DNA of 64,000 nucleotides from Bacillota bacterium (GTDB taxonomy: Bacteria; Bacillota; Clostridia; Oscillospirales; Acutalibacteraceae). The notes below the pieces were generated by a model that saw only the letters and a list, made by a program, of their open reading frames with translations, was not told the origin of the DNA and ran no database searches. The translations under genes were made by a program, and so were the position numbers. The stretch is from contig JAEYPT010000008.1 in assembly GCA_023410445.1 (NCBI GenBank), forward strand, positions 1 to 64,000. Reading direction: 5' to 3'. This document shows, piece by piece, positions 36,533 through 44,206 of this stretch (position 1 is the stretch's first letter; every line of letters starts with the position of its first letter).

Positions 36533-36548
36533 GAAAGGAGGCCGTCGA

Positions 36549-37472
36549 ATGCCAACCCTGTTTCACTCAAAAAAAGTGGATGAAATTACCAAAGACATTC
36601 TGTTTTATGCAATAGGAAGTTCCATCTACGCCGTTTCCGTTAACATGTTTACGGCGCCGAACCATATCGCACCCGGCGGCGTAACCGGTGTGGCTACAAT
36701 GCTGAACTATCTGTTTGCGTGGCCGATCGGCACTCTTGGCCTCCTGCTCAATATCCCGATTTTTATCTGGGCAATTCTTCAGATCGGTTATAAACTTGTG
36801 GTTAAGACCATCACCGCAACCGTTTTCGTTTCCGCTGCGATCGATCTGATCGGCATCGTGATTCCTCACTACACTGGGAATCCGATGCTCGCGGCCATTT
36901 TCGGCGGATGTCTGGAAGGCATCGGTCTTTCCCTTGTTTTCATGCGGGGAGCAACCACCGGAGGAACAGACCTTATCGCACGGCTTTTAAACCGGCGCGT
37001 TCGGTTTGTTTCCATGGCAAAGCTCATGATGTGCGTAGACTTTGTGATTGTTGTCGTTTCAGCGTTCGTGTACCGCAGCATGGAAAGTGCACTGTATGCG
37101 CTGATTGCGATTTTTGTTTCCAGCAGGCTGATCGATGCAATCCTATACGGTACGGATATCGGAACCGGTAAGATTATGTTCATTATTTCAGAAAAAAGCG
37201 ATGAGATTTCCAATGAAATTATCAACGACGTTGATCGAGGCGTAACCAAGCTCGACTCCAGAGGAGCCTTTACGGGCCGGGAAGGTGAGGTTCTGCTCTG
37301 CGCCGTGCGTCGATATGAGGTTGCTAAAGTAAAGGATATCGTTCGTACCATTGATAAATCCGCCTTTATCATTGTCGGGGATGCCGGAGATATTTCCGGA
37401 GAGGGCTTCCGCGCGTCTCTTCCGGAGGATAAAACCCTTTTCGAACTAATTAATCAGGTTAAAAATAAATAA
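36549..37472 (+). CDS. YitT family membrane protein (DUF2179 C-terminus)
   Basis: 307 residues: five or six membrane helices in the first 200 (with APNHIAPGGVTGVATMLNYL and MRGATTGGTDLIARLLNRR) and a cytosolic DUF2179 domain (about 215-300). The family is widespread; function is not established. GGAGG 9 nt before the ATG. Ends at a shared terminator. Confidence 0.9.
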   Translation: MPTLFHSKKVDEITKDILFYAIGSSIYAVSVNMFTAPNHIAPGGVTGVATMLNYLFAWPIGTLGLLLNIPIFIWAILQIGYKLVVKTITATVFVSAAIDLIGIVIPHYTGNPMLAAIFGGCLEGIGLSLVFMRGATTGGTDLIARLLNRRVRFVSMAKLMMCVDFVIVVVSAFVYRSMESALYALIAIFVSSRLIDAILYGTDIGTGKIMFIISEKSDEISNEIINDVDRGVTKLDSRGAFTGREGEVLLCAVRRYEVAKVKDIVRTIDKSAFIIVGDAGDISGEGFRASLPEDKTLFELINQVKNK

Positions 37473-37510
37473 AACAGCGGGAGGCAAGGTTGTAAATCCT
37501 CCCGCTGTTT
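37472..37510. terminator. Bidirectional terminator
   Basis: A 13-bp perfect stem (AAACAGCGGGAGG / CCTCCCGCTGTTT). The minus strand continues into a T-rich run, and the plus side has TTT. It serves both the YitT gene and the small minus-strand gene at 37519. Confidence 0.85.
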
Positions 37511-37518
37511 GCGCTGGA

Positions 37519-37665
37519 TCAGCCTTTCCAGCTTTTTGTGTTGTCACACCTGTCCTGACCGGAATCTTTCTTGCTCTCCGTACTATTGCAGGAGTTTTTC
37601 CCCTGACCGGTGAAATTGCCGTGCTGTTCCTTCTGCTTGTTCGGCTTTGAGTTTTGTTTATCCAA
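37519..37665 (-). CDS. Very small hydrophilic protein (48 residues), unknown function
   Basis: A TTG-started frame of 48 residues: MDKQNSKPNKQKEQHGNFTG, then a second half with two Cys (KNSCNS and DRCDNTKSW). Support is unusual for such a short gene: AAGGAGGTGAT, nine or more bases of perfect anti-16S match, sits 4 nt before the TTG. A strong terminator stem begins 9 nt past the TGA. Composition (Lys, Asn, Gln, Ser, Gly; almost no hydrophobics) suggests a disordered protein such as some minor spore or stress peptides. I do not recognise a family. Confidence 0.6.
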   Translation of the reverse strand: MDKQNSKPNKQKEQHGNFTGQGKNSCNSTESKKDSGQDRCDNTKSWKG

Positions 37666-37742
37666 AACGATCACCTCCTTTCCGCATTATTCTTTGCGAC
37701 TGGAAAACATTTATACCAAACTTTTCATGGAGTTGATATTCT

Positions 37743-39116
37743 TTGGTCCGCTTTCCAACGGAATTTTTGTCTCGGATGCGCTCCCTGCTCGGAGAAGAGG
37801 ACTACGGGCGCTATCTGCTTGAAATGGAAGCGCCTGCTTTCCGGGGAATTCGTCTCAATCCACTGAAATGCGGTGAATCGGTTCTCTTCGACGCGCTTCC
37901 GTTTTCAATAAAGCCTGCGCCTTTTTCTCCTTACTCTTTTTACATTCCTGCTGAGGCTGAAAAAATCGGCAGTTTGCCGATGCATCACGCAGGCGCTTTT
38001 TACGCGCAGGAGCCTTCCGCGGCTTCCGCAGTCACGGTTCTCGACCCGCAGCCCGGGGAAAAGATATTGGATCTCTGTGCCGCTCCGGGCGGTAAATCAA
38101 CGCAGATTGCCGCTCTTCTGGAAGGGCGGGGCTTGTTGTGGTCCAATGAATACGTCCGCAGCCGCGCCAATATTCTGCTCTCCAACCTGGAACGGATCGG
38201 AGCGCGGAACGCCGTGGTTTCCTGCTGTCACCCGGAAAAGCTCTGTACTGCTCTGGCCGGCTTTTTCGACCGCGTTCTTGTCGATGCACCTTGCTCGGGT
38301 GAAGGACTGTTTCGGCGTGAGGAGCAGGCTGTGCTCGACTGGAGTGAAAAACACGTGGAAGCCTGCGCAGTCCGCCAGCTGGCCATTCTGGAAAGTGCGG
38401 CATCCGCCGTCCGTACGGACGGACTTCTGGTTTACTCCACCTGCACGTTTTCCCAGGAAGAGAACGAAGGGGTCATTTCTTCGTTTCTGGAACGGCATCC
38501 GGATTTTGAACCTGCCGAATGCAAAGTTTCCTTCGGCAGGCCCGGCGCGCTGCAATGCACGCACCGTATTTTCCCAATGGATGGGGGAGAGGGTCATTTT
38601 GTTGCGGCGATGCGCAGACGCTCCGAAAATCCGTGCAGGGTGCGGCCTTACCGGGTTTCTCAAAAAGCCGAACGGGCAGCGGCAGAAGAACTTTTCCGGT
38701 CGGTCTTTCAGGGCGAGTGCTTCGGCCGAATTGAACCGTTCCGTGAAAACTTTTGTATTCTTCCCGAAGCCCTGCCGGAGCTTTCCGGCCTTGATATCCT
38801 GCGGGCAGGGGTGATGCTCGGCACTCGGCGCGGAGAGCGAATTGAGCCTGCCCACGCGCTTTTTATGGCGGCACGGCCGGAGGAACTGCAAAACGTTGTT
38901 TCCCTGCGTCACAATTCGCCTGAAATCTATGCCTATCTCCGGGGCGAAGAAATCGAAACAGATCGGGCCTCCGGCTATGCTGGAGTGTCGGTTGATGGAG
39001 TCGTGACCGGCTTTGGGAAAATATCCAACGGGCGTTTGAAAAATCATTACCCAAAGGGATTAAGGAACAAAGGCAAATCAGGTGATTTCCCGCTTTTTCC
39101 CAAGCCTACGGCTTGA
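37743..39116 (+). CDS. rsmF: RsmF/RsmB-type rRNA cytosine-C5 methyltransferase
   Basis: 457 residues. The SAM-binding domain has ILDLCAAPGGKSTQIAALL; catalytic Cys residues lie in DAPCSGEG and STCTFSQEENE. The C-terminal third (about 290-457) has the RsmF_methylt_RBD/PUA-like part with MRRRSENP and LRGEEI. Predicted to make m5C in 16S rRNA; the exact site is not readable. TTG start with GGAG about 10 nt upstream; ATG at 37776 is an alternative. The stop codon overlaps the next promoter. Confidence 0.88.
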   Translation: MVRFPTEFLSRMRSLLGEEDYGRYLLEMEAPAFRGIRLNPLKCGESVLFDALPFSIKPAPFSPYSFYIPAEAEKIGSLPMHHAGAFYAQEPSAASAVTVLDPQPGEKILDLCAAPGGKSTQIAALLEGRGLLWSNEYVRSRANILLSNLERIGARNAVVSCCHPEKLCTALAGFFDRVLVDAPCSGEGLFRREEQAVLDWSEKHVEACAVRQLAILESAASAVRTDGLLVYSTCTFSQEENEGVISSFLERHPDFEPAECKVSFGRPGALQCTHRIFPMDGGEGHFVAAMRRRSENPCRVRPYRVSQKAERAAAEELFRSVFQGECFGRIEPFRENFCILPEALPELSGLDILRAGVMLGTRRGERIEPAHALFMAARPEELQNVVSLRHNSPEIYAYLRGEEIETDRASGYAGVSVDGVVTGFGKISNGRLKNHYPKGLRNKGKSGDFPLFPKPTA

Positions 39117-39141
39117 AATAGAGAAACAATGATAGTATAAT
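39113..39141 (+). promoter_or_regulatory. Promoter of the rluA-type gene leader
   Basis: TTGAAA, exactly 17 nt, TATAAT; the -35 overlaps the stop codon of the methyltransferase gene. Confidence 0.7.
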
Positions 39142-39147
39142 AATAAA

Positions 39148-39232
39148 AAATCAAAAAGCACAGCCTGAAATAGATACACAAGCAGCCTCAAAGCCTGGAT
39201 GAGTGTCATTACGCTGTCTTCAGGCTTTTTTT
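39148..39232 (+). promoter_or_regulatory. Attenuator-like leader before the rluA-type gene
   Basis: A terminator pairs AAAGCCTG (39190-39197) with CAGGCTTT (39221-39228), followed by more T. Upstream AGCCTGAA (39162-39169) is perfectly complementary to TTCAGGCT (39219-39226), the same 3' arm. Two exclusive folds, one terminating and one not, are therefore possible before the coding region at 39251. No named RNA class recognised. Confidence 0.55.
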
Positions 39233-39250
39233 CTGCTTAGTTAGGAGTTC

Positions 39251-40132
39251 ATGCGTAAGATTGAGCTTTTAGTTCCGCTGGAATTCGAAGGCATTGCCCT
39301 GAAGAATTTTCTGCGAAAGTACTGCGAGGTATCGGCTGGATTGCTGGCGTGTCTGAAACGGGAACCGGATGGACTTACGCGAAACGGTCTCCCCGTGATC
39401 GCAACCGATCTTCTTCATCGGGATGATCGGATTATTCTTTCCCTGCCGGAGGAATCTTTTTCGGCCGAGCCGGTTGAGCTTCCTTTTGACGTCGTTTATG
39501 AGGATAAGGACCTCCTCGTCCTCGATAAACCGCCGGGGATGCCCATGTATCCCTGCCCCGGCCACGATCGGGACAGCCTGGCGAACGCAATCTCCGCGTA
39601 CTGCCGAAAAACAGAGGAATCCTATGCCTTCCACCCCGTATACCGGCTTGACCGAGATACAACGGGACTTGTGGTTTTGGCAAAAAACCGTTTCGCCGCA
39701 GGGAAGCTTGCGGGTAATATTCAGAAAACCTATACGGCAGTCTGTATGGGGGCTTTGAGCGGCGAAGGGGAGATCGACGCCCCGATCGGTCTGCTAGAAG
39801 GACATACAATTCAGCGAACCGTCACGCCGGAAGGCCAGGAGGCCGTCACTCACTGGAAAAGCATCGCTTCTTCACCCAAGGCGAGCCTTCTCGTTCTCAC
39901 TCTGAAAACGGGCCGCACCCATCAGATTCGGGTCCATCTTTCCCATATCGGCCACCCGCTTTTCGGCGACGATTTTTACGGCGGCACACGGGAGGGCATT
40001 GGAAGACAGGCTCTGCATTGTTCTTCTGCCTGTTTTTCACATCCCGTATACGGGAATACATTAAATCTGCGTTCTCCGCTTCCGAAAGATATGCTCCGCC
40101 TAACGGAGCTTCTGGGAATTGGGGAAAAATAA
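39251..40132 (+). CDS. RluA family pseudouridine synthase
   Basis: 293 residues: an S4-like N-terminus, then VYEDKDLLVLDKPPGMPMYP, catalytic Asp in YRLDRDTTGLVVLAK, and LKTGRTHQIRVHLSHIGHPL near the end. Target (23S rRNA or tRNA) cannot be told. Preceded by its own promoter and leader. Confidence 0.93.
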   Translation: MRKIELLVPLEFEGIALKNFLRKYCEVSAGLLACLKREPDGLTRNGLPVIATDLLHRDDRIILSLPEESFSAEPVELPFDVVYEDKDLLVLDKPPGMPMYPCPGHDRDSLANAISAYCRKTEESYAFHPVYRLDRDTTGLVVLAKNRFAAGKLAGNIQKTYTAVCMGALSGEGEIDAPIGLLEGHTIQRTVTPEGQEAVTHWKSIASSPKASLLVLTLKTGRTHQIRVHLSHIGHPLFGDDFYGGTREGIGRQALHCSSACFSHPVYGNTLNLRSPLPKDMLRLTELLGIGEK

Positions 40133-40150
40133 AAATTTTTTAAGATATTT

Positions 40151-40199
40151 TATAATTATACACTATTTTTGAAAATTTGATGTATAATTATACTATAAT
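40151..40199 (+). promoter_or_regulatory. AT-rich promoter region of the ABC importer with two identical palindromes
   Basis: TATAATTATA occurs at 40151-40160 and 40183-40192, 32 bp apart, and both continue with C. TTGAAA (40169) and TATAAT boxes overlap the second copy, so the sites could be operators or overlapping -10 elements. Confidence 0.4.
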
Positions 40200-40248
40200 A
40201 AAACAGTCCGAACTCAAATAACGGGCAAAGACATAAAGGAGATTGGTT

Positions 40249-41136
40249 ATGAAAAACACAAAAAAGGCAGCGGCATTTTTACTTGCCGCAGCAATGACTC
40301 TTTCCCTTGCGGCATGCGGCCAGAGCAGTTCTTCTTCCAGTGCGGCTCCGTCCAGCGCAGCGCCTGCGAGCAGTGAGGCGGCAAGCAGCACGGCAGCAGC
40401 CAGTTCCACAGCAGCTTCTTCTGCGGCTTCTGTCACTACGATTAAGTCCGGCACGCTCACCATGTCCACCAACGCGGAGTTTGAGCCGTTTGAATACAAG
40501 GACGGCACCAACATTGTCGGCATCGACGTAGACATCGCCAACAAAGTCGCTCAGAAGCTTGGCAGTCAGCTGAAAATCAACGACGTTGCTTTCGATTCCC
40601 TGATCATGGAACTGCAGACCGGCAAATGCGATTTTGTCGCGGCAGGTATGACGGTCACAGACGATCGGAAAAAGAACGTTGATTTCTCCGATCCTTATTT
40701 CGATGCAACTCAGTCGATCATCGTTCCGAAGGGCAGCGCCATTAAATCCCGTACCGACCTGAACGGTAAAAAGGTCGGCGTACAGCAGGGCACCACGGGC
40801 GATTCCTTCTGCACCAACGAAGACGGAAAGAGCGACATCAAAGTCGGCTCCGTCAAGCGGTTCAACAAAGGCGCCGATGCCGTTGCTGATCTGCTGAACG
40901 GCAGAGTGGATGCAGTCGTCATCGACGATTTTCCGGCTACCAAGTTCGTTTCCAAGAACGCAGATAAGCTTGTAAAGCTGAGCGACGCGCTTACGGTTGA
41001 GCATTATGCTATCGCCGTTAAAAAAGGCGATACCGCAAAGCTGGAACTTATCAACGGCGTATTGAAGGATCTCAAGTCAAGCGGTGAACTGAACAAGATC
41101 ATCACGAAATACAAGTCCGCTCTTGAAGGAGCCTAA
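40249..41136 (+). CDS. Polar amino-acid ABC transporter, substrate-binding lipoprotein
   Basis: 295 residues. Lipobox LAAC with lipidated Cys23, a Ser/Ala-rich linker (about 25-65), then a type-II solute-binding domain: NAEFEPFEYKDGTNIVGIDV, TDDRKKNVDFSDPYFDA and the VGVQQGTTGD segment. This is the HisJ/GlnH family (SBP_bac_3). Exact substrate unknown. AAAGGAG site. Followed by a permease and an ATPase. Confidence 0.94.
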   Translation: MKNTKKAAAFLLAAAMTLSLAACGQSSSSSSAAPSSAAPASSEAASSTAAASSTAASSAASVTTIKSGTLTMSTNAEFEPFEYKDGTNIVGIDVDIANKVAQKLGSQLKINDVAFDSLIMELQTGKCDFVAAGMTVTDDRKKNVDFSDPYFDATQSIIVPKGSAIKSRTDLNGKKVGVQQGTTGDSFCTNEDGKSDIKVGSVKRFNKGADAVADLLNGRVDAVVIDDFPATKFVSKNADKLVKLSDALTVEHYAIAVKKGDTAKLELINGVLKDLKSSGELNKIITKYKSALEGA

Positions 41137-41148
41137 AAACAGACTGTG

Positions 41149-41189
41149 AAATGCAGGGCAGCGGATTGAAATCTCCGCGCCCTGCATTT
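41149..41189 (+). terminator. Intergenic hairpin after the binding-protein gene
   Basis: AAATGCAGGGC / GCCCTGCATTT (11 bp) encloses GCGGA / TCCGC. There is only a short T-run, so it acts as a partial terminator or RNA-stabilising hairpin, giving more binding protein than permease, as is usual in such operons. Confidence 0.6.
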
Positions 41190-41214
41190 GTGCTGTTCGA
41201 TTGGGGGAAAGTCA

Positions 41215-41919
41215 ATGTCCATTTTCTCTTCGCTGCAGGATCAGTTTTATCAGTCCTTTATTCTGAAGGACCGGTATATGAATCTGGTGTTCGGGTTGGA
41301 AAACACCCTGATCATCACGATTTTTGCCGTCCTGCTCGGCGTACTGCTGGGAACCGCCGTCGCTCTGGTCAAGGTTTCTCATGCGAATAACCCTGGAAAA
41401 CTAAAAATTCTGAACGGAATCTGCACCCTTTACCTGACCTTAATCCGCGGAACACCGGTGGTCGTCCAGCTGATGATCATGTACTACGTGATCCTGAGCA
41501 ACACGAGCGTCAATGATATCACCGCCGCGATTTTAGCTTTCGGCATTAATTCCGGTGCCTATGTTGCGGAGGTAATCCGGACCGGAATTCTTTCCGTGGA
41601 CCGCGGCCAGATTGAAGCCGGGCGGTCCCTCGGCTTGAGCCAGCGTACAACCATGGTGAAGATCGTATTCCCGCAGGCGCTTAAAAACGTCTTGCCGGCC
41701 ATTGGAAACGAGTTTATTGCCCTGCTGAAGGAAACGTCTGTGGCCGGATATATCGGCATTCAGGACCTTACAAAGGGCGGCGACATCATTCGCAGCATTA
41801 CGTATCTTGCATTTACGCCTCTGCTCACCACCGCTGCGGTTTATCTGCTCATCGTAATCGGGCTGACCACGTTACTTACAAAATTCGAAAGGAGGCTGCG
41901 CAGAAGTGATTACCGTTAA
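41215..41919 (+). CDS. Polar amino-acid ABC transporter, permease
   Basis: 234 residues, about five membrane helices, with the HisM/GlnP signatures [16 protein letters not shown] and the EAA loop [25 protein letters not shown] site before ATG; overlaps the ATPase gene by 14 nt. Confidence 0.95.
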   Translation: MSIFSSLQDQFYQSFILKDRYMNLVFGLENTLIITIFAVLLGVLLGTAVALVKVSHANNPGKLKILNGICTLYLTLIRGTPVVVQLMIMYYVILSNTSVNDITAAILAFGINSGAYVAEVIRTGILSVDRGQIEAGRSLGLSQRTTMVKIVFPQALKNVLPAIGNEFIALLKETSVAGYIGIQDLTKGGDIIRSITYLAFTPLLTTAAVYLLIVIGLTTLLTKFERRLRRSDYR

Positions 41920-42640
41920 GAATCTTCACAAGAGCTTTCGCACCCTGAACGGAACGGTCGACGTCCTGAAGGGAATCGATCAAACCATTGAAAAAGGGGA
42001 AAAGGTTGTCGTGATCGGGCCTTCCGGCTCCGGGAAAAGTACCTTTCTGCGTTGCCTAAACCTTCTGGAACAGCCAACCGATGGGGAAATCTGGTTTGAG
42101 GGTACTCAGATCAACACACCGACCTGCAACACCGATCAGCTCCGGCAAAAAATGGGCATGGTGTTTCAGCATTTTAATTTGTTCCCCCATTTGACCGTCC
42201 GCGAAAACATCACGCTGGCACCGATCTCCCTTAAGCTGAAAAGTCAGAAGGATGCGGACGAACAGGCTGAAAAACTGCTGGAGCGTATCGGTCTTGCCGA
42301 CAAGGCGGACGCCTACCCGGGACAGCTTTCCGGCGGGCAGAAGCAGCGGATTGCAATTGTGCGTGCGCTTGCCATGGAACCGGACGTTATGCTTTTTGAC
42401 GAGCCCACCAGTGCCCTTGACCCCGAAATGGTGGGTGAAGTGCTGGATGTTATGAAAGAGCTTGCCGACGACGGCATGACCATGGTGGTTGTTACCCACG
42501 AAATGGGATTTGCCCGCGAGGTTGCAACACGGGTGCTGTTTATGGCGGACGGGATGATTCTGGAGGAAGAAAAACCGGACGAATTTTTCGCTCATCCGAA
42601 AAATCCCAGACTGCAGGAATTTTTGGCCAAAGTGCTTTAA
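41906..42640 (+). CDS. Polar amino-acid ABC transporter, ATP-binding protein
   Basis: 244 residues. Walker [15 protein letters not shown]-loop [11 protein letters not shown], signature [15 protein letters not shown], Walker [16 protein letters not shown]-loop VVTHEMGFA. This is the GlnQ/HisP family. GTG start. It completes the importer. Confidence 0.97.
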   Translation: MITVKNLHKSFRTLNGTVDVLKGIDQTIEKGEKVVVIGPSGSGKSTFLRCLNLLEQPTDGEIWFEGTQINTPTCNTDQLRQKMGMVFQHFNLFPHLTVRENITLAPISLKLKSQKDADEQAEKLLERIGLADKADAYPGQLSGGQKQRIAIVRALAMEPDVMLFDEPTSALDPEMVGEVLDVMKELADDGMTMVVVTHEMGFAREVATRVLFMADGMILEEEKPDEFFAHPKNPRLQEFLAKVL

Positions 42641-42665
42641 TTCTTATTGGAAATGTGATAAAATT

Positions 42666-42702
42666 ATGGAGTACGGCAGATGCCGTGCTCCGTATTTTTT
42701 TT
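42666..42702 (+). terminator. Terminator of the ABC importer operon
   Basis: ATGGAG-TA-CGGCA pairs with TGCCG-TG-CTCCGT around GA, with an eight-T run. Confidence 0.85.
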
Positions 42703-42716
42703 AAGGCTGTGGTGTT

Positions 42717-43613
42717 ATGCCGTCTGCCATTACTCATTTTCTTCATGCGCAGAAAGCGCTGAATTACTTTCAGAACGGCAAGAGCGTACCGGTTGTGTCG
42801 GATGCGTTCTTTTGGGGCGCTCAGGGGCCCGATTTCCTGTTTTACTATAACCTGTACCCCTGGCGAAAAGGGGAGGGCCTGAGGCCCTACGGTGACCGTC
42901 TGCACAACGAGCTTCCTTCCCGTCTTCTGGGAAGCATGCGCGCTTACTACAGAACCTGTAAACAGGAAGAAAATCCTATCCTGCGCTCTTATCTTTATGG
43001 CTTTCTGTGCCATTACAGCCTGGACCGAACTGCTCATCCTTATGTTCATGCCCAGATTCAGAATCTCAGTAAAGATTATGCGGACCGGTCGGAGACCTTT
43101 CTTCACTGCATGATTGAATCCGAATTGGATGTTATCATACTCCGGGCGGAGCGCAATATGTTTCCAACGGATTTTGACCTGAAGAGTACGGTTCCGTGGA
43201 ACGAAGAAGCTTTGTCTGTGGTTGCCTCTCTTTATGTTTCCGTGCTGAACAGCCTGTATGGGGAAACAGCGTCGGTCGGACAGGTCATGCGTGCCATGAA
43301 AGACTGCCGGGAAATTCAGGGTTTGCTGAATGATCGGACAACCTTTAAAAAGTCCCTTCTGGAGTCTTGGGAAAAACGCAGGCAGCGCTATCGCTTTTCT
43401 TGTTTTTTCCGGGGTATCAGCGAAGAGGACGGATACGATTACGTCAATGTTCTTTCCTCCGGGTGGCGCTGGCCTCCCGACAGTCCCCGAATAAGGACCG
43501 ATAGTTTTTTCGATTTGTATGAAACTTCCGCCCGCGAAAGCGCCGGATTTATGAAAACCTATTTTTCTTCCGAAAATCTGACTGCTCTCACGGATGAAAT
43601 CCCATTTGACTAG
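42717..43613 (+). CDS. Zinc-dependent phospholipase C-like protein
   Basis: 298 residues with MPSAITHFLHAQKAL, FFWGAQGPDFLFYY and LCHYSLDRTAHPYVHAQ, whose His/Asp residues resemble the zinc ligands of the zinc-dependent phospholipase C family. No signal peptide, so it is probably intracellular and not a toxin. Cellular substrate unknown. Starts 15 nt after the terminator. Confidence 0.8.
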   Translation: MPSAITHFLHAQKALNYFQNGKSVPVVSDAFFWGAQGPDFLFYYNLYPWRKGEGLRPYGDRLHNELPSRLLGSMRAYYRTCKQEENPILRSYLYGFLCHYSLDRTAHPYVHAQIQNLSKDYADRSETFLHCMIESELDVIILRAERNMFPTDFDLKSTVPWNEEALSVVASLYVSVLNSLYGETASVGQVMRAMKDCREIQGLLNDRTTFKKSLLESWEKRRQRYRFSCFFRGISEEDGYDYVNVLSSGWRWPPDSPRIRTDSFFDLYETSARESAGFMKTYFSSENLTALTDEIPFD

Positions 43614-43630
43614 GAAGGACTTGATTTTTG

Positions 43631-44089
43631 ATGGAACGAATTGCAAGCTTTTGCGTTGACCATACCAAACTTATGCCCGGAATCTACGTGTCGAGGGTCG
43701 ACGGGGATATAATCACTTACGATCTCCGGCTGAGAAGACCGAATATTCCACCCTTTATTTCCAATCCGGCGCTGCACACCGTTGAGCATCTGTTTGCTAC
43801 CTTCGCGCGGAATTCAGACCTTCGCGAAAAGGTCATTTATTTTGGCCCTATGGGCTGCCGCACAGGCTTTTATTTGCTTCTCCGCAACGCAACATACGAA
43901 GAAGCAATTCGCCTCATTGTCAATACCTTTGAGCAGATCGCTGCCTATGAAGGGGACATTCCGGGCGCAGCAGCGGCGGAATGCGGCAATTACCGGGAGC
44001 ACGACCTTGCGGATGCCAAAAAGGAAGCTGTTGGCTATCTTTCTGTCATCCGTAACTGGACCCCGGAAAAGCTCAAATACGAAGCCTGA
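43631..44089 (+). CDS. luxS: S-ribosylhomocysteine lyase LuxS
   Basis: 152 residues. Splits S-ribosylhomocysteine into homocysteine and the AI-2 precursor, in SAM recycling. Zinc ligands in HTVEH and the Cys of AECGNYREHD; catalytic Cys in MGCRTGFY. The window also encodes metK (SAM synthesis). The weak AAGGA site is 12 nt from ATG; TTG at 43628 is possible. Confidence 0.96.
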   Translation: MERIASFCVDHTKLMPGIYVSRVDGDIITYDLRLRRPNIPPFISNPALHTVEHLFATFARNSDLREKVIYFGPMGCRTGFYLLLRNATYEEAIRLIVNTFEQIAAYEGDIPGAAAAECGNYREHDLADAKKEAVGYLSVIRNWTPEKLKYEA

Positions 44090-44119
44090 AAGCAGTAGTT
44101 TTTCCTCTTTTCAAAGGGG

Positions 44120-44175
44120 TTGCAAATTTGTTACTTTTGTTGTATGATATGAATAATATTTTTACAAATTTGTAA
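44120..44175 (+). promoter_or_regulatory. Promoter of the M23 peptidase gene with twin palindromes
   Basis: TTGCAA, 17 nt, TATGAT forms the promoter (44120-44148). CAAATTTGT overlaps the -35 (44123-44131) and recurs at 44165-44173 inside the perfect 14-bp palindrome TTACAAATTTGTAA. The two sites are 42 bp apart, about four helical turns, a layout suited to a repressor dimer pair or loop. Regulator unknown. Confidence 0.5.
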
Positions 44176-44206
44176 TATTTGCAATTCTTTGAAAGGATAT
44201 TTTTTC

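Noticed and set aside
38097..39047. 316-residue minus-strand frame opposite the RsmF-type gene
   Set aside because: No start signal and no motif; the plus strand has intact methyltransferase motifs.
42717..43613. Secreted phospholipase toxin
   Set aside because: No signal peptide and the sequence fits the common intracellular zinc-dependent PLC-like family.
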